DNA of 64,000 bases from positions 434,219,408-434,283,407 of the forward strand of contig NC_066584.1 in the NCBI RefSeq assembly GCF_024323335.1. The letters are read 5' to 3'. Positions within the stretch are counted from its first letter, which is position 1. Every line of letters starts with the position of its first letter. A program made the position numbers and the translations under genes. The DNA comes from Lathyrus oleraceus (Eukaryota; Streptophyta; Magnoliopsida; Fabales; Fabaceae). The notes under the pieces were generated by a model, which did not search any database, had not been told where the DNA came from, and worked only from the letters and a program-made list of their open reading frames with translations. Positions 47,701-62,615 of this stretch are shown in pieces.

Positions 47701-49619
47701 TTAAAGGTTGATAAGTTAGCATTGATTAGGGAGGTTTAATCTTCCTTGATTTAAATCTAATTCATCTTGATCAAATGATCAAGTGAATGGCTTTGCATTA
47801 AGGATAGATTGCTTTCTAAGTCATGCAAAGGACTTAAACCAATACAAGATCATTTCTCTTCTTCTTTTTGGCATGGCAAGTTGTTGGAATGTGGTTCACT
47901 AATCAAGACTTCTAACTTGTGTTGTTGCCTACATTATTATTGACCGGCCTCAGATAGTTGTGACTTCTACATAAGTCCAATTATGATTGCTTAACATAGC
48001 GTTAAATTTTCCTTATGGCACACTAACTACTAACATTAACCATTAACCATTAACATTTACCTTTTGCTCTTTACATTTATGCAATTTATTATTCTTGTAC
48101 ATATTATTCATTTGCTTTTCCCTTTTCTGACTTGAGCACATGTTTATGTTAATGCAATTTTCCTTTTGCTCACTTGAGCACATAATTGTGTATATATCAT
48201 TGTGTTTGTGTTTTGTTTTGATTGTTGTGGACCAAATGCAAAGAAATGAACAATTGGACTTAGACTTTAGGATTTCCCCTATGCAAATTTGGAGTCAAAG
48301 AGCAATTAGGCATTGAGCCTTTAGAGTGCTATAAAAGTCAAAGAGCAACTAGGCATTGGGCCTTTAGAGTGCTATAAATGTTGAAGAGAACTTTGAAAGA
48401 ACCAATTTCTAAACTCCTTCTTATTCATTCTTTGTTTGTTGATAGAACTTTTTGATGTGTGTGTTCTTGTGCTAGGAATTCCAACATTGAGCCAAATTGA
48501 GGAACCATTGCCATAAGCTTCTAAGAGAGAGAGATCTAAAAGCCATTGGAAGATTCCTAGGAGCTTGTTGTGATTGTGTGCTTGATTGCTTGAGTGTCTG
48601 CTTATCTTGCTTGCATATTCCAAAGGATGGGAACTACTTGGATCATCAATATGATCTCAAGAGAGGAACTCCATTTGTGGTCTTACTTTATATCCCTTAC
48701 CTCTTGTATGATTAGGATTTTAGCCATTCTTCTTCTTCCCTCCACTCTAACCCAAGCCAAAACTTTTGTGCAAACATTTAACACTTGTTTTCAAACACTA
48801 GAAACCTAAGCCTTATGCTTTTGATTTTCAAACTTTCTTTTCATAACACTTATTTTGAATTGAACTTCTAAGTCAGCTTTAACCATATTTTGTACATACT
48901 TTTCATTGGTAAATATAACCCATTCAAATGTCTTTTGTGGTTTCAATGGCCACTTTCTTATCAAAACTTTTTCATAACCTTTAGTTATTAGGTTTGAGTT
49001 ATCCTTGAGGTAGATGTAATACTCACCTATATCCTTAGTGATGGACAATGAGTCTTCCATGCTTATTATAGGGTTAACCCCTCACTAGCATGTTGAAGCT
49101 ATCCTCACATGGTGGATTTGTGGTTTTTAGGTTGAGTTTTCTCCCTTGGATAACAAAAGACCTTAAGATTTTTGGACCAATCAATTCACCAACTCATTTT
49201 TGAGATTTTTACCCCGAACTACGAGGTTTTGATCCTAATCTTTTTAAGATGGTACGTAGGCAATGGGTTCATCCATCCAAACACAAAATGTAAATAAACT
49301 TGTATATTCTTTCCTCATCTCTTCAATTATGTTTGCACAAATAAATTTTCACAAAAATACCAACCTTAAAACCAATATGAGAAGGGCTCCCTAGGAGTAC
49401 CTAGGATATTTTGGGTGCTTAAAACCTTCCCATTGCATAACCAACCCCCTTACCCAGATCTCTGACATTTTTACTAGTTTTTTATTAGATAAAACTTTTA
49501 GGTTTTTGTTCGCTTTCTAACCATTCCTTTGGATAAATAGAAGTGCGGTGGCGACTCGACTTGTATGGCTTACCTTGGATTTAGTCAATATCTCTAATGA
49601 TAATGAATACCCCGCTACA
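44708..49619 (+). repeat. Outer Ogre 3' LTR (4912 bp)
   Basis: The sequence is colinear with 2148-7073 and begins and ends with the same TGTAAGACCCC and CGCTACA. Differences are scattered substitutions and a few short indels (for example near 46985 and 47825). The second PBS-like word is at 49549-49557. It is followed directly by the TSD ACGTG and the resumption of the Athila LTR. Confidence 0.97.
46227..46234 (+). promoter_or_regulatory. TATA box of the outer Ogre 3' LTR
   Basis: TATAAATA is conserved in sequence and context with 3668-3675. If active it would drive transcription rightward into the Athila remnant and flanking DNA. Confidence 0.65.
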
Positions 49620-49624
49620 ACGTG

Positions 49625-49881
49625 TCATACTCTGCGTTGCTTGCACGATGAAGCTTTTAATGCCCTATTGCATGCGCGATGTTGTGCCATGGTGGATGTG
49701 ATTATTTCCGAAGCTTCACTCTTTTTTACTCCTTTTTCACTCAAAATTTCACTAAGTCCACAATTTGCACACTTAGCTATTTTTCCTTCATTCTTTGGTC
49801 ATTCCTTCTCATATTTGCTCGAATTTCACTTGTTTTTCTATGATTCTTCGACTAAATACATGCAATGACAGACTATCATCA
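49625..49881 (-). repeat. Athila-like 3' LTR, second part (257 bp)
   Basis: This continues the LTR interrupted at 2147 and matches 54564-54820, ending ACTATCATCA. The part contains the sense 5' end of this LTR. With 1263-2147 it gives 1142 bp, exactly the partner length. Confidence 0.93.
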
Positions 49882-51159
49882 CAAACCCAAACTTGAATTG
49901 TTGCTTGTCATTAATTAACTCGCCTGTAAATGCATATTTCAACAGACTTCTTACCGCACAATAACAATCAAACATCACCAAATTAAAACTTTATTTACCT
50001 AACCATGTTCTAGCTTCCAACTTCTATCCAACAAATTCAGAAAACATGTCTCTCAAATCACTATAACTCACTCGCTGGATAGGGTGATCACTCAATCAAC
50101 ATGTAAAATCAATTAAACTTAGCTTTATCATGTTCTAATGAAGTTCATCAAAGAAATCACAACACACACATCAGAGGGCTTTCCAGGTTGTAACTTGGCT
50201 TATGCTAGGGTAGGGTATTTTTAGGAAAGTATGTTTATACCTTTGGAGTTAGGTTCCTAGTTCTCCTTCTATCATCGTACCTTTTTGTTAGCACTAGAGA
50301 TTTTGTATCCTTCTTATACTATCAACCTTTTCTTTTCTCATTCACTTTTTTTTGAAGAAGTCTCTTTTTCCACTTCTTTTCACAACAATTTTTGAAATTT
50401 TGAAATTTTGAAATTTTTGGATCATATTCTCTAGTACCCCAACCCCAACCCAAATTTAAAACTTTGCTCACTTACAAGAGCAACCCCAAACTTAATCTTT
50501 TTCATATACTTTAAGAACTATACTTCTACCTAACTCCAAAGACAGGGTGGACAGAAAATAACTTTCGAGTAATAAGGCTAAGAATTTTAGGCTACGTTAC
50601 TGAAAGAAAGACTTAGGCTCAAAGTGTATAGAAATTGATATACCTATTACTACAAGGTGGTTTACAAAGGCTCAAAGTTATAAACAAAAAAAATTGCCTC
50701 AGTGTGTGTTGTTCAAATCAGTTAACTTAATCAGAAATATATCAAACAAGACAAAAGAGTAATGCATGTATACACTCATACAAAAAGAAAAGTGAATAAT
50801 GGAAATATTTGGCTCAAACCTTACTAGATGAGGTATCTGTAGGTTAAGTACAAGTCCATTAATTTGTTTCTCATCTTTCTCCTTCAAGTTGCTAGTTGCT
50901 ATTATGATGATCAAGTTTCCTTTGGATCATTTGTTAAATGCTAAAGTGATAAACGTACAATCTAAAAGAAACATAAACAGCTACAAACTTATTTATTAAA
51001 TACAATTAAGTTCTTCCTGGAAACTTATGCTAGAGTAGCTACTTCCTCTTGATATGGTTCTTGAATGGAAATAAAATAAAATTTCCAAAATAAAAACTGA
51101 TTAAAAATTGATGGATTGCCTCCCATCTAGCGCTTCTTTTGCGTTAATAGCTTGACGCT
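49882..51159 (-). other. Athila-like element, region between coding part and 3' LTR
   Basis: This is AT-rich sequence with no supported gene. It corresponds to the downstream untranslated or former env region. The polypurine tract next to the LTR (minus strand GGGTTTGTGATGATAG) is weak. The block at about 51113-51170, minus strand, is the stretch that usually follows the last Athila ORF (AAGCGCTAGATGGGAGGCAA). Confidence 0.6.
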
Positions 51160-52109
51160 TAATGCTCAAAATACATCAGGCGCAAGGGATATCGTCACGA
51201 TGGTGAAAACTCCTTTTATCATCCTCTTGTGACCTTTATTATCTTTCTCTTTCAATTGATAGCATATATCCAGATCCTCCACAAACGGTATCCATTAATA
51301 TGCATGAAACACCACCTTCTCCTTATTAAACTTCAAGATCAACTCATCGGTCTCTACATCTATTTTAGCCTTCCCGGTTTCCAAAAATGGGCCCCCAAGA
51401 ATCTCTGACTCTTCCGAGTCATTTTTCATGTCGATCACCACAAAATATACAGGGAAGGTCAACCCATCAACATGAACTGGAACATCTTATACAACACCAC
51501 GCGGACGAGTTACAAATGAGTCGGCCAAAGTTAGTGTAATGTTGCTCAATACAATCTCTCATATCTCTAATTCCTTGAATTTTCTAAGTGGCATAACATT
51601 GATGCTCGATCCTAAGTCACATAAAGAATATGGGATTTTCATCCTCCAAATAGTGCAGGTAATGTTGAACTCTCCTAGATCATTCATCTTTGGTGGAACT
51701 TCCAACGGTTCTCCCACCTTTTCTTATTCAGCCATGTTGATCTGTTCTAGAGTTAACCTATTATTTCCTCCTTTAAGTAGTGCTTGCATAAACTTAGCAA
51801 ACTTGGAAATAATTCTAAAATTTCATGAAATGAAAGACGTACCTGAAGTTATTTCAACGTATCTTTAAATTTCTCAAACATTCCTGCCTCATCCTCTTGT
51901 ACCAATTTCTTCTTAATGATGGGATATGGAATTTTTATATAATCTGGTAAAGGTGGATTTGGTTCATTCAGAATTTGATCCTTTGTCCTCTTCCAAGCAT
52001 AATTTTTAACAATGAATTAATCAAGGGTGACTCTTCTTTCTTCTTCTTCACCTTGATTTCCATCCTCCTCCTTTTCACTTTCACATTTCTTTCCCTCAAT
52101 TTCCTCCTC
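51160..52109 (-). pseudogene. Athila-like protease region, decayed
   Basis: Minus-strand reading shows the linker after gag (IKIPYPIIKKKLVQEDEAGM near 51,900), then the protease signature CDLGSSINVMPLRKFKELEI at about 51,550-51,610 (an LGSS variant of the retropepsin active site usual for Athila). A stretch ending NKEKVVFHAY before a TAA at 51295 follows. One stop interrupts the frame just after the signature and others lie in the linker. No RT, RNase H or integrase follows: the usual terminal Athila sequence comes next, so pol was absent or deleted before this copy inserted. Confidence 0.75.
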
Positions 52110-53389
52110 TTAAACTTTTTCTATTTCCTCCTCTATAGTAATCAGCCCAAAAGCCGCTTCTACAACTTTGCAAGTTTCATTCTTAAGATTATCAACGGTG
52201 TTCCTGGTGAATCCTCCATTTGAACTAGGAAAAGATACTATTTTTCTAGATAATTGACCAATTTGAGTCTCCAATTTCTTGATTAATGCATCATGGTTTC
52301 TAGCCAAAATTTCATGGTTCTTGTTTACTAGCTCCAAACTAATCTAAGTGGCTTGATGAAATTTTGTAAAGTCTCTTCCAACTATGAAGGCTTATTTTGG
52401 AAGTTGGAAGCTTGTTAGTTTTTTTGCATAGCTTGGTTACCACTTTGGTTTTGGTTATTGCTCCAACGAAAATTCGGATGATCCTTCCATCTCGGACTGT
52501 CAGTATTAGAATAAAGGTTGTTTTTCTGAAAATTTGCAAATTAGGCCTCTTCACTTACCTCTTCCAACAAACACCTTCTATTTTCATGTCCTCCTCCATA
52601 AAAGTCACACTTAAGTGATTGTACCTGGATTATGTTAGCTTTATTTAAGCAGCCTTCAGCTAGCTGCTTATTTAACAATTCAATTTGAGCTAATAATGCA
52701 GTATGAGTATCAACGGTTAATATACCTTTGGGTGTGCCACTAGTTTCGAGCTTAACCAACCTTTCACTTTTAGAATGGTACTCATTCATGCACATATTTT
52801 CAATGAGGTCATTTACCAGTGGTTCAGTCATTTGTCTAATTGTGCCTCCCGCAGAAGCATCTAGCAACATACGTGTTTGACTCTTGAGGCCTTTAATGAA
52901 ATTTTACATCTGCTCCATATTGTTCATATTATGAATGGGGTATCTGCGTAACAGTAACTTGAATCTCTCCCAAGAGTCATACAGTGACTCAGTGTCTTAT
53001 TGCTCTCCTCTCAGTAAACTGGCTAGTGGTGAAAAACCTTTCCAAGAACTTATCCTCTAGCCCCTTCCATGTTTGAATGGTTCCATTTGGAAGGCATAGT
53101 AACCAATCTTTTGCCCTTCCAATGAGTGAGAAACCAAATAATCGTAACTTTACCGGGTCGTCCGAGACACCATCAGGTTTTCACATCGAAGCGGTTTCGT
53201 GAAGCATGCAAGATGAGCCCATGGATCACTGATAGCGTTCTCGTCGAATAAATTCTTTCTTAGACCTAAAAGCATAGAATTCTTAATATCAAAGTTAACA
53301 GGGTATGTCGGTACATACCTTCTAGAAACATGTCTTTCATCAGTTTATTTACAATAGTCCCCCATAGTGAGGGGTTGTGGTGCTGCCAT
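52110..53389 (-). pseudogene. Athila-like gag, decayed
   Basis: A start ATG at 53389 opens MAAPQPLTMGDY on the minus strand, followed within about 14 codons by a stop. The gag core is recognisable with frameshifts: VKLRLFGFSLIGRAKDWLLC near 53,080-53,150, DKFLERFFTTSQFTERRAI and DSWERFKLLLRRYP down to about 52,940. An open part, LLDASAGGTIRQMTEPLVND, begins at 52870. The C-terminal zinc-knuckle and linker region shows LETQIGQLSRKI near 52,250. Frames break near 53,000, 52,880, 52,545 and 52,338. Similarity to Athila gag is from memory of the family. Confidence 0.8.
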
Positions 53390-53658
53390 GTTATCCCCCT
53401 CTTCAAAATCCTAAGAAAATATTGGTGAATCTCCTTAATCCAGACTCACTTCTCTAGCTTCTTTTCTTAGAGCACATGCAATTCTTTCGATTTCCGAATC
53501 AAATGGTAGTAATGATGACCCTGAACTGCACATACACAAACAGGAAATACCTCAGTAGCACTATGATAAATAAGAAAATAAAACAAAAATAAACAATTAA
53601 AACTAAGAAAAATAAAATACGTTGCACATAGTGTTACCCTATTGCAATCAATAGTCCC

Positions 53659-53678
53659 TGAGAATGGTGTCAAAAACT
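53659..53678 (-). other. Decayed tRNA-Asp-type PBS of the Athila-like element
   Basis: The minus strand reads TGACACCATTCTCAGGGACT after AGTTTT at the LTR edge. Compared with the usual Athila TGGCGCCGTTGCCGGGGACT most changes are G-to-A or C-to-T, as expected for deamination of methylated DNA. This fixes the right LTR as the 5' LTR. Confidence 0.7.
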
Positions 53679-54820
53679 TGATGACGTCTCGGCAAGTGTA
53701 CTGATAGTGTCGTAATAATAAAAGATTGAATCCACAGGGACAGTGTTCGAACAATCCAACAATTGTGAAATGTAAAGGAAAACAGTAAATGAGGGGTGGG
53801 GGTGGGGGTTAGGTTTTTAGACGGAAAACAAATTACGACTTTGAAACAAAAGTAATTAAGATGGCTAGGTTGTGTATTAGAATCCCTTTATCCTCTCTTG
53901 TTGATGTATGATTCCTTGTATGAATGATCTTATCCTTATAATCTCACGGCGAATTGACAAAACCGTTATAGTCAATCCCTCACGAAATAACTCACTAACC
54001 ACTACTTGGAGTTTTCTATCCCTAGTCCGCCAGCGTAAACAGGGTTAGGCGATGTACAACATGTTAATTCCATATGCCATTACTCAGGTTCTCCTATCCT
54101 TATTCAACTAGTGTAAGTAGAATATTTTCCATAGGTCCAACACATAGGCTAAGGGTCAGTGATCCTTATGTGTCCAAAACTAGATTAACAGAGTTTTTCA
54201 AATAAAAAGCATTAAGATTAAGCCACAATTGAATAAAATTATAATTTAAAGGATTCATACAAAGTCAAACCAACATATAATACCAACAAGATTGAATAAG
54301 GTTCATCGTCATACAACTTAACCCAGAGAAGCTTAGCTACTCATAGTTAAAATTACAATACCAATTGAATAAAGAAGAATAACATATGAATTCCCTTGAA
54401 GGATTAGTCTCCGATGACTTCCAATGCTCTAAAAATCACCCTTTGATGCTGTAAAATTATGCTCCTAGTGCCAAATTTCGTAACCCTTCTGAAAGTGCAG
54501 AATTTCCCTTCTTAAAGATGTCAGAATGGACCAAAACACGTCCAAAAAGTGACAATCGCGCGTGTCATACTCTGCATTGCGTGCAAGATGAAACTTTTAA
54601 TGCCCTCTCGCGAGCGCGATGCTGCACAATTGTGGATGTGATTATTTTCGAAGCTTCACTCTTCTTTGCTCCCTTTTCACTCAAAATTTCACTAAGTCCA
54701 CAATTTGCACACTTAGCTATTTTCCCTTCATTTTTTGGTCATTCCTTCTCATATTTGCTCGACTTTCACTTGTTTCGCTTCGATTCTTCGACTAAATACA
54801 TGCAATGACGAACTGCCATC
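53679..54820 (-). repeat. Athila-like 5' LTR (1142 bp, uninterrupted)
   Basis: The sequence is colinear with 1263-2147 plus 49625-49881. It reads TGATGACGTC at the left and GCCATCA at the right, followed by the TSD TTCTA. It shows what the partner LTR looked like before the Ogre insertion, apart from diverged bases around the target (the ACGTG site reads GCGTG here). Confidence 0.94.
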
Positions 54821-57500
<2,680 letters not shown>

Positions 57501-57595
57501 TGTTCTCTTAATTCATTTACCAAAAAATCAGTAAACACAGTCGGGTAGCAATATTCATAAACATTAGCAGTAGATAATTAATTTACTTTGACTTT

Positions 57596-57790
57596 ACATT
57601 TGATTAAAATCGTTTTTCATTAAGTCCACAAATTATTAAAATAAAAGAACATAAATTAAAAATAATATATTGATCTTAGATGGTTAATGAATTCCGCTTT
57701 AAAATAATTTGTTTTGATGAATTCGAATCCAAATCTTAAATTAAATAATTATTTATCAGATTTTATCTATCTACATTAGCATATTATTAA
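57596..57790. repeat. Dispersed repeat, copy 1 left half
   Basis: This matches 62046-62250 in the same orientation, with shared words TTTGATTAAAATC, TTAGATGGTTAAT and GCATTAGCATATTA. The copy is interrupted at about 57790 and resumes at 59425-59530, which matches 62270-62370. The LINE remnant lies in between. The family is unknown. Confidence 0.7.
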
Positions 57791-57794
57791 AAGT

Positions 57795-59345
<1,551 letters not shown>

Positions 59346-59424
59346 TATATATGAGAATATTTCACCAAATTTAATATGTGATAAGATGCTCGTATTGTTT
59401 CCTAAACCAAGTATTTGCAATAGT

Positions 59425-59530
59425 AATTTTTTAAAATTAATTTTAAAAAGACAAATAAGTTTTTTATGTATAAAATGAGGGAAAATGACATATCAATTTT
59501 GAACCAAAATAGCAAACATGCAAAATAAAA
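59425..59530. repeat. Dispersed repeat, copy 1 right half
   Basis: AAAAAGACAAATAAGTTTTT and AAAATAGCAAACAT are shared with 62275-62360. This is the other side of the LINE interruption. The 210 bp from 59531 to 59741 shows no feature. Confidence 0.65.
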
Positions 59531-59741
59531 TCTATTGAAGTGAGGGAACTCCCATTTGAAATAGTGTAGATCCCTTTAAGAGCCTCCACATATGCTAGTA
59601 AACACTTTCACCTTCCCTTTATGCATTAGTATTCTGATTGATTCTTTTATGGAACATGATACATTTAGTCTTGTCAAACCTAGGATTCTGTTGAAACTTG
59701 TCTGAAGAGTTAGATGTCTCATTATTTAAATTTGATGCTAC

Positions 59742-61178
59742 TGATAAGTGGTATTTATACCTCTTATTGTGTATCTTTAGCAATGTTTAATATGCTTTCT
59801 TTCCTTGCTTTAGTCTGCTTTTGTGCGCTTTTAGTGTGTTTTTTTACATTCCAGGTGATAAAGGAGTGTCAGACTAAACTAAAGAAAACATAATCAGGAA
59901 TCATGCAAAAAGGAAGTCCTCTCATACACAAAGCTCGGGGCCAACACGGTTGGAACATGTCACCTGACACGAGCCGTGTTGGATTGAAGCACCTCGCTCA
60001 TACATCAGATACGGGGACAACATGGGCAGACTATGCTCCCTAACACGGGTCGTGTTGTTCCACTTCCCCCTATATTTCCAGAGAATAACACAGGAAAATG
60101 GTGTTTCTTGACAGTGCTTGTGATTGTTGGTGCCTCCGAGTTGTTCCATTTTGGGTACTTAATGACCTTAAGTGTCATTTACACGATAGGGCCTTAAATG
60201 TGATTAGTGGCTATAAATAATCCTTGAATGATTGCTAAAAATCATCTTGTGTGAGCTTCATATTACTCTAGGATATTTTCCAACTTTTAAGCTTTTGTTC
60301 TAAGTTTTTGTGTGTTATTTTGCTGCATTTTCCACTTTCCTGTAAGAGCACTCAAGCACTATTAGAGTTATTTCTTATAATTAAAATCATTGTATTCATT
60401 CAGGTTTTCTTTTTCTTTTGATATTGCTTTGATATTATATGCTTGTTATGTCTCTACCTTGTTTAATTGTGGCGAATATCACCATGACTTAGTAGTCTCT
60501 TAGGGATAAGGGGTTGTGAGACCTATCTCATGGCAAACCCTAGTTGAATTTTCCTTATACAACTAATGATAAAAAACAAGAGAAAAAATCATTTTAGAAT
60601 CCAAACGCTTATACATATTATGTCGGTTGCGAAAGCAAAAGAAATTCAGATATCGATCATGTACTTGAAGGTAATGATTCGGTATCCTAGAATGGATTGC
60701 TAAAAAAACAAGTGTTGGTGCCACTGACAAGACGTCTCGCTCTTGGTTGAGAAATTCGTGTTCGAGGCACCCACGTGACAAGGTGTCTTTCTCTCGGTTG
60801 AGAAATTCTTATAGTCATGCCAAAATACAAGTTCTTAGATGAATAATTTGAACTAGTGAAAGCAGACGAATTATTCATCCGAAAGAGTACACATGCTACG
60901 AAAGTAGGTGTTGTATAATTTTTTTTCTATTTTCCATAATTTAATATGTTTTTATCATACTCGATTCAGAAATTCAATTGGGCATGTCAAGATAGATAAT
61001 TACATGCCTCATGTCCTGTTTTTTATACTGTTAATTTTAATTCATTTGCAATGAATCCCCAACTTGTCGATCGTTTTAGATACACATCGTTAGAGTAAAA
61101 ATCAGTAATCAAACATATCTCTTTGTGGTTCGATATCTCTTACTACTTTGAATTGTCATGCACTTGTGGCTTGCATCA
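59742..61178 (+). mobile_element. Solo LTR, 1437 bp, gypsy/Athila-like
   Basis: The sequence starts TGATAAGTGG and ends CTTGCATCA (TGAT/ATCA inverted ends), with a perfect TSD, GCTAC, at 59737-59741 and 61179-61183. A TATAAATA lies at 60212-60219. The terminal block (TTTGTGGTTCGATATC near 61125 and GCACTTGTGGCTTGCATCA) is the usual end style of Ty3/gypsy LTRs. It carries no PBS, polypurine tract or coding sequence. Its ends resemble those of the Athila-like LTR at 53679-54820, but the interiors differ. Confidence 0.85.
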
Positions 61179-61183
61179 GCTAC

Positions 61184-62045
61184 TCTTTGAAGAATCACTT
61201 GGTAGAGACATTAAGTGGAGTATAGTGGTTAAACCTTAAAAGAGGAATTCAAAAGTCTTTGTCCTTGTTCTTCTTATGTTCACGATAGAAAGCAATCATG
61301 TTGATGCTTTCTTTAAGAGTCTTTTTGTGACAAATTTTTTTTACTGGACAAAATTTATCTACATGAAATTTGCCATAATTTTAAGAATATTGTGTGTGTG
61401 TTTGCGTGCGTGCATGTGTGCATATGTGTGTGTATACGTGTGTGTGTGTGTGTGTGCGCGCGCGCGCACGCGCGTGTGTGTACTAAGCACGTGAACACGA
61501 TGAGGGCTTCTTCATTTGAAAAATTGAAGGTCTCACTCGTAAAGATGTAGAAGGAAAATATAATGAATGTCGTCGTCTAAAGCGAAGACGTTATATGTTC
61601 CTTATAAGAGATACTTCTTGAAGGCCATGGGTGCCTTCACTCTAGGATATAAAGTTTGACACCTTCAGTTTTGTTTATGACCATCTTGATATGTGGACAG
61701 ACATTCAAAGGGCGCAATAGATGGGTTCAAAACAAAAGTTGCAAATGATGGTCGAGGAGTCTACCTCTATGAATTAAGATGCATGGGACTTAAAGTTCAA
61801 ACTTTAAGAGATTAAGGAGAGTTGGAAAAGTTTGAGAAGAAATATTTTAAGGCCGCGTGCTTTGGTAAAGTTTAAGGAAGATATGTAGGATAAATATGAG
61901 GCCCTCAAATATCTAAGGCACAAAGTGATGAAACACATGGATAAGGTAAAGACTCTTAAGGAGGCGACCACATCTAAAATAAACATAATCGTGTTGTAGC
62001 ATTCATGAACAACAAACAAAAAAGAAGGTATTTTATGTTACTTCG
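61184..62045. other. Intergenic stretch, no gene recognised
   Basis: This contains the TG/CG tract at 61391-61482. Otherwise it holds unassigned sequence with short frames; some of it (61,500-62,000) has a balanced base composition that might be an old coding remnant, but no domain is recognisable. Confidence 0.5.
61391..61482. repeat. Alternating purine-pyrimidine tract (TG/CG)
   Basis: TGTGTGTGTG, GCGTGCGTGC, TGTGTGTGTG and a CGCGCGCGC core occur in near-continuous alternation over about 90 bp. Confidence 0.95.
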
Positions 62046-62370
62046 CATTTGATTAAAATCATTTTTTACTAAGTAAATTTTTTTATTAAAATACACATAA
62101 ATTTAAGCTAATTGATTGAACTTAGATGGTTAATAAACTTTACTTAAAAATAAATAATTTAGATGAATCCAAATTCAAATTTTAAAAGAAATCATTATTA
62201 ATCAAATTTTCCTTACCTTCATCAAATCTCGCATTAGCATATTACTACAACCCTTTAGAATCAGATAAATTTATTTTAAAAAAGACAAATAAGTTTTTTT
62301 ATGTATAAAATAAGGATAAAAGGTAGAACAATTTTGAATTAAAATAGCAAACATAAAAATAAAAATAAAA
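62046..62370. repeat. Dispersed repeat, copy 2 (uninterrupted)
   Basis: This corresponds to 57596-57790 joined to 59425-59530 and so shows the state before the LINE insertion. The join here is ACTACAACCCTTTAGAATC. The 245 bp after it, up to the stop codon of the methyltransferase gene, is AT-rich and probably includes that gene's 3' UTR. Confidence 0.7.
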
Positions 62371-62615
62371 AACCTTTTGGGCATAACTGGTTTTTGATTC
62401 TCATGCAATAACACGAAGATGCTTTCTACACAGTTATAGCAAAAATTGCATTCCCAAAAAATGTTTGCATATACCCCTCCTTTTTTTTACTCATACCCCT
62501 ATATAAGATGTGTGAATTGCTCTAAATAATAAAAAGGAAATAAATAAATAAAAAGAAAAACCAAAGCATAAAGTGCAAAAGAGAAAGACTAACAATAAAA
62601 AAAAATCTAAAGTTT

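Larger units (their letters stand above)
2148..49619 (+). mobile_element. Outer Ogre (Ty3/gypsy, Tat lineage) retrotransposon with nested insertions
   Basis: The element runs from TGTAAGACCCC to CCGCTACA and is flanked by a perfect TSD, ACGTG (2143-2147 and 49620-49624). The LTRs are 4926 and 4912 bp. Subtracting the inner Ogre (23,687 bp), the copia-type solo LTR (1375 bp) and two 5 bp TSD copies leaves about 22.4 kb, the size expected for Ogre. Order: LTR, PBS, ORF1, gag-protease, intron, RT with two RNase H domains, integrase, hairpin cluster, long 3' UTR, polypurine tract, LTR. Ogre is known from legumes for exactly these traits: giant size, an extra ORF1 and an intron before RT. The copy is dead, with in-frame stops at 8170, 34655, 34862, 36704, 39117, 39927 and 41664, frameshifts near 37768 and 38965, and two insertions. 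Confidence 0.96.
1263..54820 (-). mobile_element. Athila-like LTR retrotransposon without pol, host of the whole nest
   Basis: The ends are TGATGAC on the left and CCATCA on the right, flanked by a perfect 5 bp TSD, TTCTA, at 1258-1262 and 54821-54825. The left LTR is split by the outer Ogre (1263-2147 plus 49625-49881) and the right LTR is 53679-54820; both add up to exactly 1142 bp. Without the Ogre and its TSD copy the element is about 6.1 kb. The sense strand is minus, because gag, protease and a decayed tRNA-Asp-type PBS next to the right LTR all read that way. Only gag and protease coding remnants remain. RT, RNase H and integrase are missing, so it was either non-autonomous or suffered an internal deletion. 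Assignment to Athila rests on the gag and protease motifs and on the PBS type. Confidence 0.9.

Noticed and set aside
59922..60878. Minus-strand frames in the region 59.9-60.9 kb
   Set aside because: They fall inside the solo LTR delimited by the GCTAC duplication and show no domain.
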